Assembly: GCA_030431055.1 (NCBI GenBank)
Contig: JAUIJA010000003.1
Coordinates: 62,001 to 126,000 of the forward strand
DNA length: 64,000 bases
Direction: 5' to 3'
Source: Bacteroidia bacterium
GTDB taxonomy: Bacteria; Bacteroidota; Bacteroidia; Flavobacteriales; Flavobacteriaceae
Part shown: positions 49,090 through 59,555 of the stretch, in pieces
Numbering within the stretch: position 1 is the stretch's first letter
Layout: each line of letters begins with the position of its first letter
The notes under the pieces: generated by a model
What the model was told of the DNA's origin: nothing
The model's database searches: none
The model's input: only the letters and a program-made list of their open reading frames with translations
Program-made: the position numbers and the translations under genes

Positions 49090-49920
49090 TTGAAAAAAAG
49101 AACAGTTGAACTTGTTGTAATTTCCGATGTTCACCTAGGAACTTACGGTTGTCACGCAAAAGAATTATTAGAATATCTGAATTCTATTAAGCCAAAAACT
49201 TTAATTTTAAATGGAGATATAATTGATATCTGGAATTTTAGAAAATCATATTTTCCAAAAGCACATTTGAAAGTCATCAAGAAACTTTTAAGCATTTCTA
49301 CAAAAGGAACTAAAATTTATTACCTAACTGGTAATCACGATGAAATGCTGCGTAAATTTAGCGATACGCACATGGGAAACATTTCACTTCTTGATAAAGT
49401 TGTTTTAGAATTAGACGGAAAAAAAGCGTGGTTTTTTCATGGTGATGTTTTTGATAGTTCTGTACATTCAGCTAAGTGGATTGCAAAACTTGGCGGAATT
49501 GGTTATGATTATCTAATCTTATTAAATCGCTTTATTAATTGGTGTTTAAGTAAAGTTGGCAAAGAACCTTATTCACTATCAAAAAAGATAAAAGGAAGCG
49601 TAAAAAAAGCAGTTAAATTTATCTCAGACTTTGAAAAGACAGCTTCCGATATTGCCATTGACAATCAATATGATTTTGTTGTTTGCGGTCATATTCATGA
49701 ACCAAAAATCATTAGAAAATCTTCATCTAAAGGTTCTACGTTGTATTTAAATTCAGGTGATTGGATTGAAAATCTAACAGCTTTAGAATACAATAGAAAA
49801 AGATGGAAACTATACGAACACAAGCCAATTTTGGAAGTTAATGAAGAAGAAGAATATTTTATGATGGAATCGACTTTAAGTGAGCAAATGTTTACGAATT
49901 TGATAAATATCAATAAATAA
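49090..49920 (+). CDS. UDP-2,3-diacylglucosamine diphosphatase-like metallophosphoesterase (TTG start)
   Basis: VISDVHLGTYG, LNGDIIDIW, GNHDEML, HGDVFD, CGHIHEP. Confidence 0.85.
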   Translation: MKKRTVELVVISDVHLGTYGCHAKELLEYLNSIKPKTLILNGDIIDIWNFRKSYFPKAHLKVIKKLLSISTKGTKIYYLTGNHDEMLRKFSDTHMGNISLLDKVVLELDGKKAWFFHGDVFDSSVHSAKWIAKLGGIGYDYLILLNRFINWCLSKVGKEPYSLSKKIKGSVKKAVKFISDFEKTASDIAIDNQYDFVVCGHIHEPKIIRKSSSKGSTLYLNSGDWIENLTALEYNRKRWKLYEHKPILEVNEEEEYFMMESTLSEQMFTNLININK

Positions 49921-49951
49921 TATATATTAGCTTTCTAAATCTTTAACATTT

Positions 49952-50746
49952 ATGAAAGCCTTAAAATTATTACCATTTTTATTAATTTCAGTTTTATTCT
50001 CTTGTTCTTCGGATTCTGATGATTCCAATAGTGGTTCCAATCAACCCTATAATCTTACATTAACGGATGGAGACTATTGGACTTATGATGTTACTGGTGC
50101 TGCTGGAACTTCACGAGATTCGTTATTCGTTGCGAATGATACAGTTATAAACGGAAAAACATATAAAAAATTTAAGACTGAAAGTTTACCAACAGGTTTC
50201 TATTCTTCTAGCTTAAATAATAATGGTGTAAGGTTAGAAAACTACAATCTTCTTTTATCTGGAGGTTTAGATTTTGGAGCTAACCAAGGTTTACCTACAA
50301 ATATTTCAATTTCATTAGACGATTTTGTAATTTTTAATCCAAATGCAAATCAAGGTTCTACATTAGATACGTATTCAGACTCTTTTCAACAAACCGTTGG
50401 AACTTTTCCATTAACAATTAACTATACGCTTAAATCAACAGCTGGCAATAGTTATGCTACATTTACTTCAAATGGAGAAACTTATACTAATGTAAAATCT
50501 ACTATTATCACTTTAAATATGAATATTACTACTGATTTTAATGGATTTGCAATACCTGTATTAAGTAGCCAAGATGTATTAGTTTCTGAACAATTAATTG
50601 CAGAAAACATAGGAGTATTCAAATCAAACTCAACGTTTAGTTATACTATAGATCCTTTATTTGCTTCTCAAATTTCTCAATTTGGAATTCCAGCAAGTGC
50701 TTCTCAAGATCAAGAAGAATTATTAGATACTTATATGGTTAATTAA
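49952..50746 (+). CDS. hypothetical lipoprotein
   Basis: Lipobox LISVLFSCSSDSDD. Confidence 0.75.
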   Translation: MKALKLLPFLLISVLFSCSSDSDDSNSGSNQPYNLTLTDGDYWTYDVTGAAGTSRDSLFVANDTVINGKTYKKFKTESLPTGFYSSSLNNNGVRLENYNLLLSGGLDFGANQGLPTNISISLDDFVIFNPNANQGSTLDTYSDSFQQTVGTFPLTINYTLKSTAGNSYATFTSNGETYTNVKSTIITLNMNITTDFNGFAIPVLSSQDVLVSEQLIAENIGVFKSNSTFSYTIDPLFASQISQFGIPASASQDQEELLDTYMVN

Positions 50747-50833
50747 TCATAATTTTATAAATAAAAAAGAAAATAATATAAACCCTTATTACGATATTAT
50801 ATCTAAATTTGTAATAAATTAAATACGAAAATT

Positions 50834-51325
50834 ATGAAAAAATTACTTTTATCTGCTTTTATACTATTCGGAATGGTATTTAGCGCACAAGCACAAGACA
50901 TTTCAAAAAATGCATTAGGTTTGCGTTTGGGTGATAACGATGGTTTTGGTGGAGAAATTTCTTATCAAAGAGGTTTACAGTCTAATAATCGTTTAGAGTT
51001 TGACTTAGGTTGGAGAAACAGTGATCATGTTGATGCATTCAAATTAGTAGGTTTATACCACTGGGTGTGGAATATTGATGGAGGTTTTAATTGGTACGCT
51101 GGTGCAGGTGCTGGTGTTGGTTCTTGGAGTTACGATTATCAAGGAGCAAAAGCTGATGGTTCTTACGTCTTAGCAGCGGGTGATATTGGTATTGAATATA
51201 ATTTCGATTTTCCGTTACAACTTTCTCTAGACTTTAGGCCTGAATTATATTTTGGTGGAGATTATGCTGATTACAGAGATGATTTCGGACCAGATATCGC
51301 GCTAGGTATTAGATATAGATGGTAA
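50834..51325 (+). CDS. small outer-membrane beta-barrel protein
   Basis: Signal peptide ending AQAQ, Gly/aromatic alternation, terminal YRW. Confidence 0.75.
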   Translation: MKKLLLSAFILFGMVFSAQAQDISKNALGLRLGDNDGFGGEISYQRGLQSNNRLEFDLGWRNSDHVDAFKLVGLYHWVWNIDGGFNWYAGAGAGVGSWSYDYQGAKADGSYVLAAGDIGIEYNFDFPLQLSLDFRPELYFGGDYADYRDDFGPDIALGIRYRW

Positions 51326-51342
51326 TACATGAATAATAAACA

Positions 51343-51379
51343 AAAAAAACTCCCAATTAAAATTGGGAGTTTTTTTTTA
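51343..51379. terminator. bidirectional terminator
   Basis: AAACTCCCAATTAAAATTGGGAGTTTTTTTT. Confidence 0.85.
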
Positions 51380-51811
51380 TTTATAAACTTGTATTTCTTT
51401 TGCTTTAGGAATTGAAACGACACAATAAGGAGTTGTTATTACCATGGTAACATTTTCACCTTTTCCAGGTTTTGTAATAATCGTTTCTATATTTAATATT
51501 GAATCTTGCCAATACAGACTATCAACTGAAATACTATAACCGCCTGTATTTCGCTGACCTAAATAAATTACTACAACATCATTTTTACTAAAATCTAATT
51601 CTAACATTTTATCATTTTCAACTTCTTGAAGATTAAGACGCTCTATTAAAGTTAGAAAATCTTCATTTGAAGTTATATGCTCGTAAGCAAACTCATCTTT
51701 ACCTCCTATTTGTGAATTATAAATTTCTTCAAAAACTGTATTTGTGTAATCTTTCGTAGAATTACACGATACCAAAATAAATAACAGACCTATTAGTATT
51801 GTATTTTTCAT
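51377..51811 (-). CDS. PrcB-like lipoprotein
   Basis: Lipobox FILVSCNS; VVIYLGQRNTGGYSISV. Confidence 0.65.
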   Translation of the reverse strand: MKNTILIGLLFILVSCNSTKDYTNTVFEEIYNSQIGGKDEFAYEHITSNEDFLTLIERLNLQEVENDKMLELDFSKNDVVVIYLGQRNTGGYSISVDSLYWQDSILNIETIITKPGKGENVTMVITTPYCVVSIPKAKEIQVYK

Positions 51812-52938
51812 ATTGTTGCTAAAGCTTGTTTATAAATATCTTCGTATAGTGGTAAAATCTTTTTAATGTCAAATTCGGCAGCTTTTTCTAAGGCATTTTG
51901 TTTAAACTGATTCAAAACATTATCATCTGATAAAATTTTCAGTGCATTAACACTCATTTCATTTACATTTCCAACATCACTTAAAAAACCAGTTTTTCCA
52001 TTTACATTCACTTCTGGTAAACCTCCAGAATTACTTGAAATAACAGGAACGCTACACGCCATTGCCTCTAAAGCGGCTAAACCAAAACTTTCCGTTTCGG
52101 AAGGCAATAAGAACAAATCTGAATAACATAAAATCTTATCAATTTCATTACTGTTTCCAAAGAAGATAACCTTATTTGTAATATTCAAGTCTTCACACAA
52201 TTGCTCAGCTTTTTCTTTTTCTGGGCCATCTCCTACCATCATTAATTTTGCAGGAATTCTTTCTTGAATTTTATAAAAAACCTGGATTACATCATCAATT
52301 CGTTTTACTTTTCTAAAATTTGAAATGTGCGTTATAATTCGTTCATTTTCATTTGCCATTAATGAACGAGAGCAAGGCGAATTTTTAACCGCTTCTGTTT
52401 TATCTAATTCGATAAAATTTGGAATAACTTTAATATCTTTTTTAATATCAAATAACTTATAAGTATCGTCACGTAAACTCTCTGAAACGCTTGTAACGAT
52501 ATCTGATTTGTTAATACTAAAATTTACCGCAGGTTTATAAAAAGGATGGTTTCCAACTAAGGTAATATCGGTTCCGTGTAAGGTTGTAACCATCGGAATT
52601 TTAATTCCTTCTTCTTCAAGCATTTTTTTTGCCATATAACCTGCATATGCATGAGGAATAGCATAATGTACATGTAATACATCAATTTTATGAAGTTTAA
52701 TCATATCAACTAATTTGCTCGATAAAGCTAATTCGTATGGCTGATAATGGAATAAAGGATATTCTGGTACGTGAACTTCGTGATAGTGAATATTTTGATT
52801 GAGTAGTTCTAAACGAACTGGTTGACGATAAGTAATAAAATGAATTTCATGTCCTCTATGTGCTAATTCTAAGCCAAGCTCAGTTGCGACAACTCCACTT
52901 CCTCCAAATGTAGGATAACAAACAATTGCAATTTTCAT
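51808..52938 (-). CDS. bshA: N-acetyl-alpha-D-glucosaminyl L-malate synthase
   Basis: GT4: IVCYPTFGGSGVVATELGLELAHRGHEIHFI, TLHGTDITLVG, PSETESFGLAALEAMA. Confidence 0.92.
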   Translation of the reverse strand: MKIAIVCYPTFGGSGVVATELGLELAHRGHEIHFITYRQPVRLELLNQNIHYHEVHVPEYPLFHYQPYELALSSKLVDMIKLHKIDVLHVHYAIPHAYAGYMAKKMLEEEGIKIPMVTTLHGTDITLVGNHPFYKPAVNFSINKSDIVTSVSESLRDDTYKLFDIKKDIKVIPNFIELDKTEAVKNSPCSRSLMANENERIITHISNFRKVKRIDDVIQVFYKIQERIPAKLMMVGDGPEKEKAEQLCEDLNITNKVIFFGNSNEIDKILCYSDLFLLPSETESFGLAALEAMACSVPVISSNSGGLPEVNVNGKTGFLSDVGNVNEMSVNALKILSDDNVLNQFKQNALEKAAEFDIKKILPLYEDIYKQALATI

Positions 52939-53004
52939 TTATATAATTTTAAAGCCTTAAAGTTACACCTATTAGCTTTGACTAGTTTTTAATTATTCGT
53001 TAAA

Positions 53005-53460
53005 TTATCTTTTAAAAGCTGATTCGTATGTTTTAATCCAATCTTCAGCTGATACTTTTTGAACTAATTCTCCTATTAATTTATACGGAATATCTTCTGG
53101 TTTTTTAAAACGCATACAACTTTTTCCCATATCTAATTTCTTTTTAGAATATTTAGGAAATTCTGAAGTAAACCAATCTAATAAATCTTTATCAGCATAA
53201 ATTCCCATGTGATAAAAATTGATACTATTTTTTTGCGAAGCAAAACTCATAAAAGGTAAAGGTTGTTTTGAATCACAATGATAACCATCAGGATAAACTT
53301 CGTGAGAAATAAAATAACCAATCATTCCATACTGCATTCCTTCTGAAAAATTTTTAGGTAAATTATCGTTAATTGTTCTACGCAATTTTTCTAAAGCACT
53401 TCTTCTCTCTTCTGGTGCTTCTGCTATATATTCTTCTGGTGAAGTTGCATTTGAAGTCAT
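53005..53460 (-). CDS. DUF1801 domain protein
   Basis: EGMQYGMIGYFIS, DMGKSCMRFKKPEDIPYKLI. Confidence 0.75.
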   Translation of the reverse strand: MTSNATSPEEYIAEAPEERRSALEKLRRTINDNLPKNFSEGMQYGMIGYFISHEVYPDGYHCDSKQPLPFMSFASQKNSINFYHMGIYADKDLLDWFTSEFPKYSKKKLDMGKSCMRFKKPEDIPYKLIGELVQKVSAEDWIKTYESAFKR

Positions 53461-53462
53461 AA

Positions 53463-56351
53463 TTAATCAGTTATAGATTCGTAAATAATTTTTTGAATAT
53501 TCTCTCTGATATTTTCTCGAGAAAGCACGTTTGTAGTTGCTTCTGGATAGGTTCTATTAGAAAGAAAAACATATACAATCTCCTTTTCTGGATCAGCCCA
53601 AGCCATTGTTCCTGTAAAACCTGTATGACCGAAACTCGTCATAGAAACACAACCACACGTTGGTCCGCGTTCACCTAATTGTGGTTTATCAAAACCAACT
53701 CCACGCCTGTTATCATCTTTACAATAATAACACGTATTAAATTTATTGAATGTTTCTTTAGAAATGAATTGATGATTACCATAGTTTCCATTCTGTAAAA
53801 ACATTTGCATCATTTTAGCAACATCTAAGCTTGTAGCAAAAATTCCAGCATGGCCGCCAACTCCACCTTGCATTGCAGCACACATATCGTGTACATAACC
53901 TTGAATTGTAGTATATCTAAAATAATTATCTTTCTCTGTAGGAATAATTACAGATGAGTCAAATTTTTGTAATGGATTATAAGTCATTCTACTTGCTCCA
54001 ATAATTTTATAAAAATTATTTTCAGCTAATTTGTCTAATTTTTTTCCAGTAGCTTTTTCTAAATATTCTTTTAATAAAATAAAAGAAAAATCACTGTATT
54101 TATACTTAACTTTTGGTAACAATTCGCTATCAGCAATTATTTTAATTATTGAATCGTTATAATCTTTTCGTAAATATAAATTTTCTGAAACTTGTACTGG
54201 AAATTCTTTTGAATATGTTTTGCGATAATATTTTTCACTCGGTTTTCCTGTAACTGAATCTAATGTTGCTTTATAAAAACCAATCCAAGGATAAAATCTT
54301 GCCTGATGCGTTAACATATCTACTAAAGTTGCATCTTTTTTATTTGAATTCTTAAATGCTGGCAACATTGTTCCAAGCTTTGTTTGCATAGTCAGTTTAC
54401 CTTTATCAAACTGTTGCATAACATTAGGTAAAGTAGATAAAATTTTTGTTAATGAAGCAACATCGTATAAATCAGTATTTTCAACTTTCATTTGATTGTC
54501 GTAAGTATGATATCCAAATGATTTCTGATAAATAACTTTTCCTTTTCTAGCCACTAAAACCTGAATTCCTGGTGTCATTTTCTCTGCAATAGCATGATTT
54601 GCAACAGAATCAATTTTAGTTAATATTTTAGCATTCATTCCCACATTTTCAGGTGAACCAAATGCTAAACGGTTCATTTTCTTTGTTGTTAAACCATCAT
54701 TTACATAAAAGTTATCATTAATTGAAACTGGCAATTTTCCTTTACAAGAAACTGAACCGAAAATAGCTTCAGCAGCAACAGTTTGTGCGAAGTCATTATT
54801 TTGATAAGCTAATAAAATGGCTTCAATATTTGCGAAGTTTTTAATTTTTAATAGAGAATATGGTTTGGTAAAAAACGTTACTATAACTTTATTTTGTTTA
54901 GAAATTTGTTCTATCCAATATAATTCTTTAAATGATAAATTATGATTTTTCCAAGCGCCATCAGCTTTGTGATAACCTATAATTACTTTTGAATATTTTT
55001 TTAATTCTACTAAAACAGAATCTAGATTTTTAGTTTTTATTTCAGTAACATTTGTGTAATCATTTAAATGCTGTAAAAAACCTTCTCCATCATCATTTCC
55101 TAAATGAACATAAGCGATTTTTTCTTTTTCCAACTTTTTAATTGGCATAACATTCTCTTTATTCTTTAATAAAGTCAACGCATTTTCATACAATAAATAG
55201 TTCAGAGCATCATATTCTGATTTATTCAAGTCACTTACCAAGTTTTCTAACTCAATTTCTTTGTAATTATTTAATCCTGCTTTGTATTTATACTTTAAAA
55301 TCTTTTTTACAGATTCGGCTAACCTTTCATTTGTTAACGAACCATCTTCAAAAGCTTTTCTGAATTTTTGAACAGCAACAGGAACATTTTCTGCAAAAAG
55401 TAACACATCGTTTCCGGCTAAAAAAGCTTCCAAATCAATTGCGCCTGGTTCTTTAAAATTACTTGCGCCTTTCATATTTAAAGCATCGGTAAAAATTAAG
55501 CCTTCAAAACCTAATTCTTTCTTTAAAATATTAGTAACAACATTATATGAAATTGAAGTAGGAAATCCATCTCGAGGTTCGATACTTGGGACATTTAAAT
55601 GTGCTACCATTACACTAGCTAAGCCTTTCTTTACTAATTCTCTATAGGGATACAATTCAACATTATCTAATCTTTCTTTATCAAAATTAACAACGGGTAA
55701 AGTATGATGAGAATCGGTTGAAGTATCGCCATGACCTGGAAAATGTTTAGCAGTAGCAAATACATTTTCACTTTGTAAACCAAGCATTATTGCTTCGGCT
55801 GCGTTTGTAACATTAATTTTATCTTCTCCAAAAGAACGATTTCCAATAATAGGGTTTTTTGGATTTGTATTGATATCCACAACGGGTGCAAAATTGAAAT
55901 GAATTCCCATTCGTTTAGATTGGCGTCCCATTTGTTTACCCATTTCCTTAATCAATTCATAATCTTGAATAGCTCCTAATGTCATATTCCATGGGTAACG
56001 ATATGTAGAATCTAAACGCATACTCAAACCCCATTCGGCATCAATTCCTATAAATAAAGGAACTTTTGATTTTGATTGATATCTATTTGTTAATTGCGCT
56101 TGTCGTACTGGTCCTCCTTGAAAGAAAATTAATCCGCCAACATTATATTTTTCAACTAAAGCATCAATGTCTTGATAATGATTTTCGTTCTTATTAGAAT
56201 AAGCCGCAACCATAAATAATTGTCCGACTTTTTCTTCAAACGACATTTGGTTATAAATACTATCAACCCACTTTTCTTGAGGTAAACTTGAGTTTTTTTG
56301 ACTAAAAGCAATTGAAACGGTTAATATGAAAAGATACTTTAAGTAACGCAT
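53463..56351 (-). CDS. GH3 beta-N-acetylhexosaminidase-like plus serine beta-lactamase-like fusion
   Basis: KHFPGHGDTSTDSHHTLP (GH3 NagZ-like) and C-terminal DVASLTKI (SxxK) ... YSD, HTGFTG. Confidence 0.92.
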   Translation of the reverse strand: MRYLKYLFILTVSIAFSQKNSSLPQEKWVDSIYNQMSFEEKVGQLFMVAAYSNKNENHYQDIDALVEKYNVGGLIFFQGGPVRQAQLTNRYQSKSKVPLFIGIDAEWGLSMRLDSTYRYPWNMTLGAIQDYELIKEMGKQMGRQSKRMGIHFNFAPVVDINTNPKNPIIGNRSFGEDKINVTNAAEAIMLGLQSENVFATAKHFPGHGDTSTDSHHTLPVVNFDKERLDNVELYPYRELVKKGLASVMVAHLNVPSIEPRDGFPTSISYNVVTNILKKELGFEGLIFTDALNMKGASNFKEPGAIDLEAFLAGNDVLLFAENVPVAVQKFRKAFEDGSLTNERLAESVKKILKYKYKAGLNNYKEIELENLVSDLNKSEYDALNYLLYENALTLLKNKENVMPIKKLEKEKIAYVHLGNDDGEGFLQHLNDYTNVTEIKTKNLDSVLVELKKYSKVIIGYHKADGAWKNHNLSFKELYWIEQISKQNKVIVTFFTKPYSLLKIKNFANIEAILLAYQNNDFAQTVAAEAIFGSVSCKGKLPVSINDNFYVNDGLTTKKMNRLAFGSPENVGMNAKILTKIDSVANHAIAEKMTPGIQVLVARKGKVIYQKSFGYHTYDNQMKVENTDLYDVASLTKILSTLPNVMQQFDKGKLTMQTKLGTMLPAFKNSNKKDATLVDMLTHQARFYPWIGFYKATLDSVTGKPSEKYYRKTYSKEFPVQVSENLYLRKDYNDSIIKIIADSELLPKVKYKYSDFSFILLKEYLEKATGKKLDKLAENNFYKIIGASRMTYNPLQKFDSSVIIPTEKDNYFRYTTIQGYVHDMCAAMQGGVGGHAGIFATSLDVAKMMQMFLQNGNYGNHQFISKETFNKFNTCYYCKDDNRRGVGFDKPQLGERGPTCGCVSMTSFGHTGFTGTMAWADPEKEIVYVFLSNRTYPEATTNVLSRENIRENIQKIIYESITD

Positions 56352-56428
56352 AAAAATAAACTTGTTGTAAATAAAAAATCATCATTAAGTTGGTTTAATG
56401 ATGATTTTCAAATATACTAATTTTTTAA

Positions 56429-56911
56429 TTAGAAAAATCGATTGTGCCAACTATCACTAGCTGGAACTTCCCAAAAATCCTGCCATTCTTGAATAGTATT
56501 GACTAAGTTGTTAAAAACGATTGTATTAGGCGAAACCGCTTTTTGTTTTGCCATTTTTTTGAAATCTATTAATGGTTTGTGAGCAATGAATTCTCCTTGT
56601 TTATAAGTTACATTCATTTTATCTAATAAATCGATGTTATATTTTTGCTCTAGTTCTTGAATAAATTTAACCGAAGCATCAATAGAACAACCTGTCGCAG
56701 ACTGCAAATCTTGATTTACTGCAATTATGATAAAACGATTGTATTTTATTAAAAATGAAGCTTCTAAACCTTGTCCGTGAGCAGACCAATCTTCCAGAAA
56801 ACTTTGTGTTTGGGTAGAAATTTCTTCAACTTCTTCATCAGATAGTTTTCTATTAGATTGATAAATCCAAATTCTAGAATGTTTTGGTAATGTGTCAAAT
56901 GGAACGTACAT
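56429..56911 (-). CDS. conserved hypothetical protein
   Basis: 160-aa ORF: WIYQSNRKLSDEEVEEI...EWQDFWEVPASDSWHNRFF. Confidence 0.75.
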   Translation of the reverse strand: MYVPFDTLPKHSRIWIYQSNRKLSDEEVEEISTQTQSFLEDWSAHGQGLEASFLIKYNRFIIIAVNQDLQSATGCSIDASVKFIQELEQKYNIDLLDKMNVTYKQGEFIAHKPLIDFKKMAKQKAVSPNTIVFNNLVNTIQEWQDFWEVPASDSWHNRFF

Positions 56912-56913
56912 TA

Positions 56914-57720
56914 TTATAAATCTTGAGCGTTTGCAATAATTTCGGCTATATCTAAAACTTGAACTTCATCTTGTTTATGACTGAACTTTACACCGTCTGT
57001 CATCATCGTATTACAATAAGGACAACCCGTAGCGATAACATTTGGGTTAACTTCTAACGCATCTTTTGTTCGTAATACATTAATATCCATATCACCTTTT
57101 TCTGGTTCCTTAAACATTTGAGCTCCACCAGCACCACAACATAACGAAGATTCTTTACTTCGTTTCATTTCAATAATGTTAGCATTTGTTGCTTGTAAAA
57201 CATTTCTTGGAGAATCGTATTCGTTATTAGCTCTACCCAAATAACAAGGGTCATGAAAAGTTATCTTTTTACCTTTGAATTTGTCCTTATTGACAGAAAG
57301 TTTTCCTTCACTAATAAGTTGGTTTATAAATTGTGTATGATGAATTACTTCATAGTTTCCACCAAGACTTGGATATTCATTCTTTAAAGTGTTAAACGAA
57401 TGTGGATCACAAGTAACAATTTTTTTGATTTCGTAAGCATTTAAAACTTCGATATTCATCATAGCTTGCATTTGGAATAAAAACTCATTTCCAGCGCGTT
57501 TTGCAACATCTCCAGTACAAGTTTCTTCAGTTCCTAATACAGCAAAGTTAACATTTGCCTTATTCAATATTTTAACAAAAGCTCTTGTAATTTTTTTTGC
57601 TCTATCATCATAGCTACCAGCAGAACCAACCCAAAATAAGATATCTGGTTGTTTTCCTTGAGCCATCATTTCTGCCATTGTAGGCACTATTAAATTTTGA
57701 GACATATCGTTTATTTTCAA
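56914..57720 (-). CDS. CCG-domain (Fe-S)-binding protein, HdrB/LutA-like
   Basis: FHDPCYLGRANNEYDSPRNVL, CCGAGGAQMF, CPYCNTMM. Confidence 0.88.
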   Translation of the reverse strand: MKINDMSQNLIVPTMAEMMAQGKQPDILFWVGSAGSYDDRAKKITRAFVKILNKANVNFAVLGTEETCTGDVAKRAGNEFLFQMQAMMNIEVLNAYEIKKIVTCDPHSFNTLKNEYPSLGGNYEVIHHTQFINQLISEGKLSVNKDKFKGKKITFHDPCYLGRANNEYDSPRNVLQATNANIIEMKRSKESSLCCGAGGAQMFKEPEKGDMDINVLRTKDALEVNPNVIATGCPYCNTMMTDGVKFSHKQDEVQVLDIAEIIANAQDL

Positions 57721-57729
57721 TTTAATAAT

Positions 57730-58179
57730 CTATTCTGTGTGATGTTCGTCATCAAAAACTTGAATCGTAACTTCTTTTTCAACCAAATCAGTAAATTTTC
57801 CTCTGTAACGAGTTGCTTTTACTAGATGATTATCTATCCAATGGTAATTGCCACCACGTGGTTTTCCCATTAACATACTATGGTATTTAAATCCGTGTTT
57901 TTTTAACCAAGCTTCTGTTACTCCTCTATGTTCCTCTGTACGTGAAGTAAAAAAGCAAATAATATGACCTTCATCATACCATTTATTTAAAGTTGCTAAA
58001 GCATCTGGGTAAACTTCTGCTGTAGCCATTCTTTCTGGTTCTTCATTAGGAATATCATCACAAATTGTTCCATCGATATCGATTAAATAATTTTTAACTC
58101 CTTCTGGTAAAACCGGACTTATATGTTCGCCATTAATCGAAAGACTTTGTAATTGTTTTTCGACTTCTTCTTTTTTCAT
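57730..58179 (-). CDS. HAD-like hydrolase
   Basis: YLIDIDGTICDDIPNEEPERM, FFTSRTEEHRGVTEAWLKKHGF. Confidence 0.8.
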   Translation of the reverse strand: MKKEEVEKQLQSLSINGEHISPVLPEGVKNYLIDIDGTICDDIPNEEPERMATAEVYPDALATLNKWYDEGHIICFFTSRTEEHRGVTEAWLKKHGFKYHSMLMGKPRGGNYHWIDNHLVKATRYRGKFTDLVEKEVTIQVFDDEHHTE

Positions 58180-58217
58180 GTTGTTGTGTTGTAGTTAGTG
58201 TTGTTGTTTGTAATAAT

Positions 58218-59549
58218 TTACTCTTCGTTAACCCAATTTAAACGATCCATTTGGTTATAAGGCCAAGGTGCTCCGTTATTTTCAATATTTGTCATCATGT
58301 TGTTTAATTCTGTTGGTGCAGCACTTTGCTCCATAACTAAATAACGACGCATATCCATAATAATTGAAAGCGGACTAATACTTACCGGACATTCCTCCAC
58401 ACACGCGTTACAGGTTGTACACGCCCAAAGCTCTTCTGTTGTAATGTAATCGTTTAATAATGATTTTCCGTCATCTACAAATTTTCCTCCATTAGCATCA
58501 ATATTTTTACCAACTTCCTCTAATCTATCTCTCGTATCCATCATGATTTTACGAGGTGAAAGCTTTTTACCTGTTTGGTTAGCTGGACAAGATGAAGTAC
58601 AACGTCCACATTCTGTACACGTGTAAGCATTTAATAATTGTACCCAATTTAAATCTTGAACATCTGAAGCTCCAAATTTAGCTGGAACAGCATCTGGATT
58701 GGCTGGTGCAGCAAAAGGATCAGCATTTGGATCCATCATTAATTTTACTTCATTTGTTACACTTTCTAAATTATCTAATTTTCCGAAAGGATTTAAATTT
58801 GCAAAATAAGTATTTGGAAACGCTAATAAAATATGTAAATGCTTAGAAAAATATAAGTAATTTAAGAAAATTAAAATCCCAACAATGTGTAACCACCACG
58901 CTACTCTTTCAATCATAGCAACTATAGCGTTATCCATTCCGTCAAAAATAGGCGCTATAAACTGAGAAATAGGAAAAGTTCCTGCTTGATGATAATGTCC
59001 AAAACCGCCAGGCACAAATTGTAAGTGAAAATCAGCAGCATTCATAACTAAGAACAAAGTCATTAACACCATTTCGAAATATAAAATGTAATTTCCGTCA
59101 TTTTTAGGAAAACCTTCCATTTCTGGCTTCCAAAAACGCTGAATTTTAACTACATTTCTTCTAATCCAGAATACAATTACAGCAACTAAAACTAGAAGTG
59201 CTAAAACTTCAAACGAACCAATTAAAACATCATAAAAACCGCCTAAGAATCTGAAAATTCGATGTGTTCCAAACAAACCATCGATTATAATTTCTAAAAC
59301 TTCAATATTAATAATTACAAATCCTAAATAAACCAAAATATGTAAAAAACCTGCAATTGGTCTTTTAACCATTTTAGATTGTCCAAGAGCAATCATAGCC
59401 ATATTTTTCCAACGAGCTGAAGGATTATCTGAACGATCTACATCTTGCCCTAATTTAATATTACGAATTAACTTTTTTACATTACGTGCAAAATAACCTA
59501 TTCCAATAATTAGGACAATAGCAAATAAAATATTAGGTAAAATACTCAT
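58218..59549 (-). CDS. 4Fe-4S dicluster membrane Fe-S oxidoreductase
   Basis: CTECGRCTSSCPANQTG and CTTCNACVEECPV plus N-terminal TM helices. Confidence 0.9.
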   Translation of the reverse strand: MSILPNILFAIVLIIGIGYFARNVKKLIRNIKLGQDVDRSDNPSARWKNMAMIALGQSKMVKRPIAGFLHILVYLGFVIINIEVLEIIIDGLFGTHRIFRFLGGFYDVLIGSFEVLALLVLVAVIVFWIRRNVVKIQRFWKPEMEGFPKNDGNYILYFEMVLMTLFLVMNAADFHLQFVPGGFGHYHQAGTFPISQFIAPIFDGMDNAIVAMIERVAWWLHIVGILIFLNYLYFSKHLHILLAFPNTYFANLNPFGKLDNLESVTNEVKLMMDPNADPFAAPANPDAVPAKFGASDVQDLNWVQLLNAYTCTECGRCTSSCPANQTGKKLSPRKIMMDTRDRLEEVGKNIDANGGKFVDDGKSLLNDYITTEELWACTTCNACVEECPVSISPLSIIMDMRRYLVMEQSAAPTELNNMMTNIENNGAPWPYNQMDRLNWVNEE

Positions 59550-59555
59550 GTTTAA

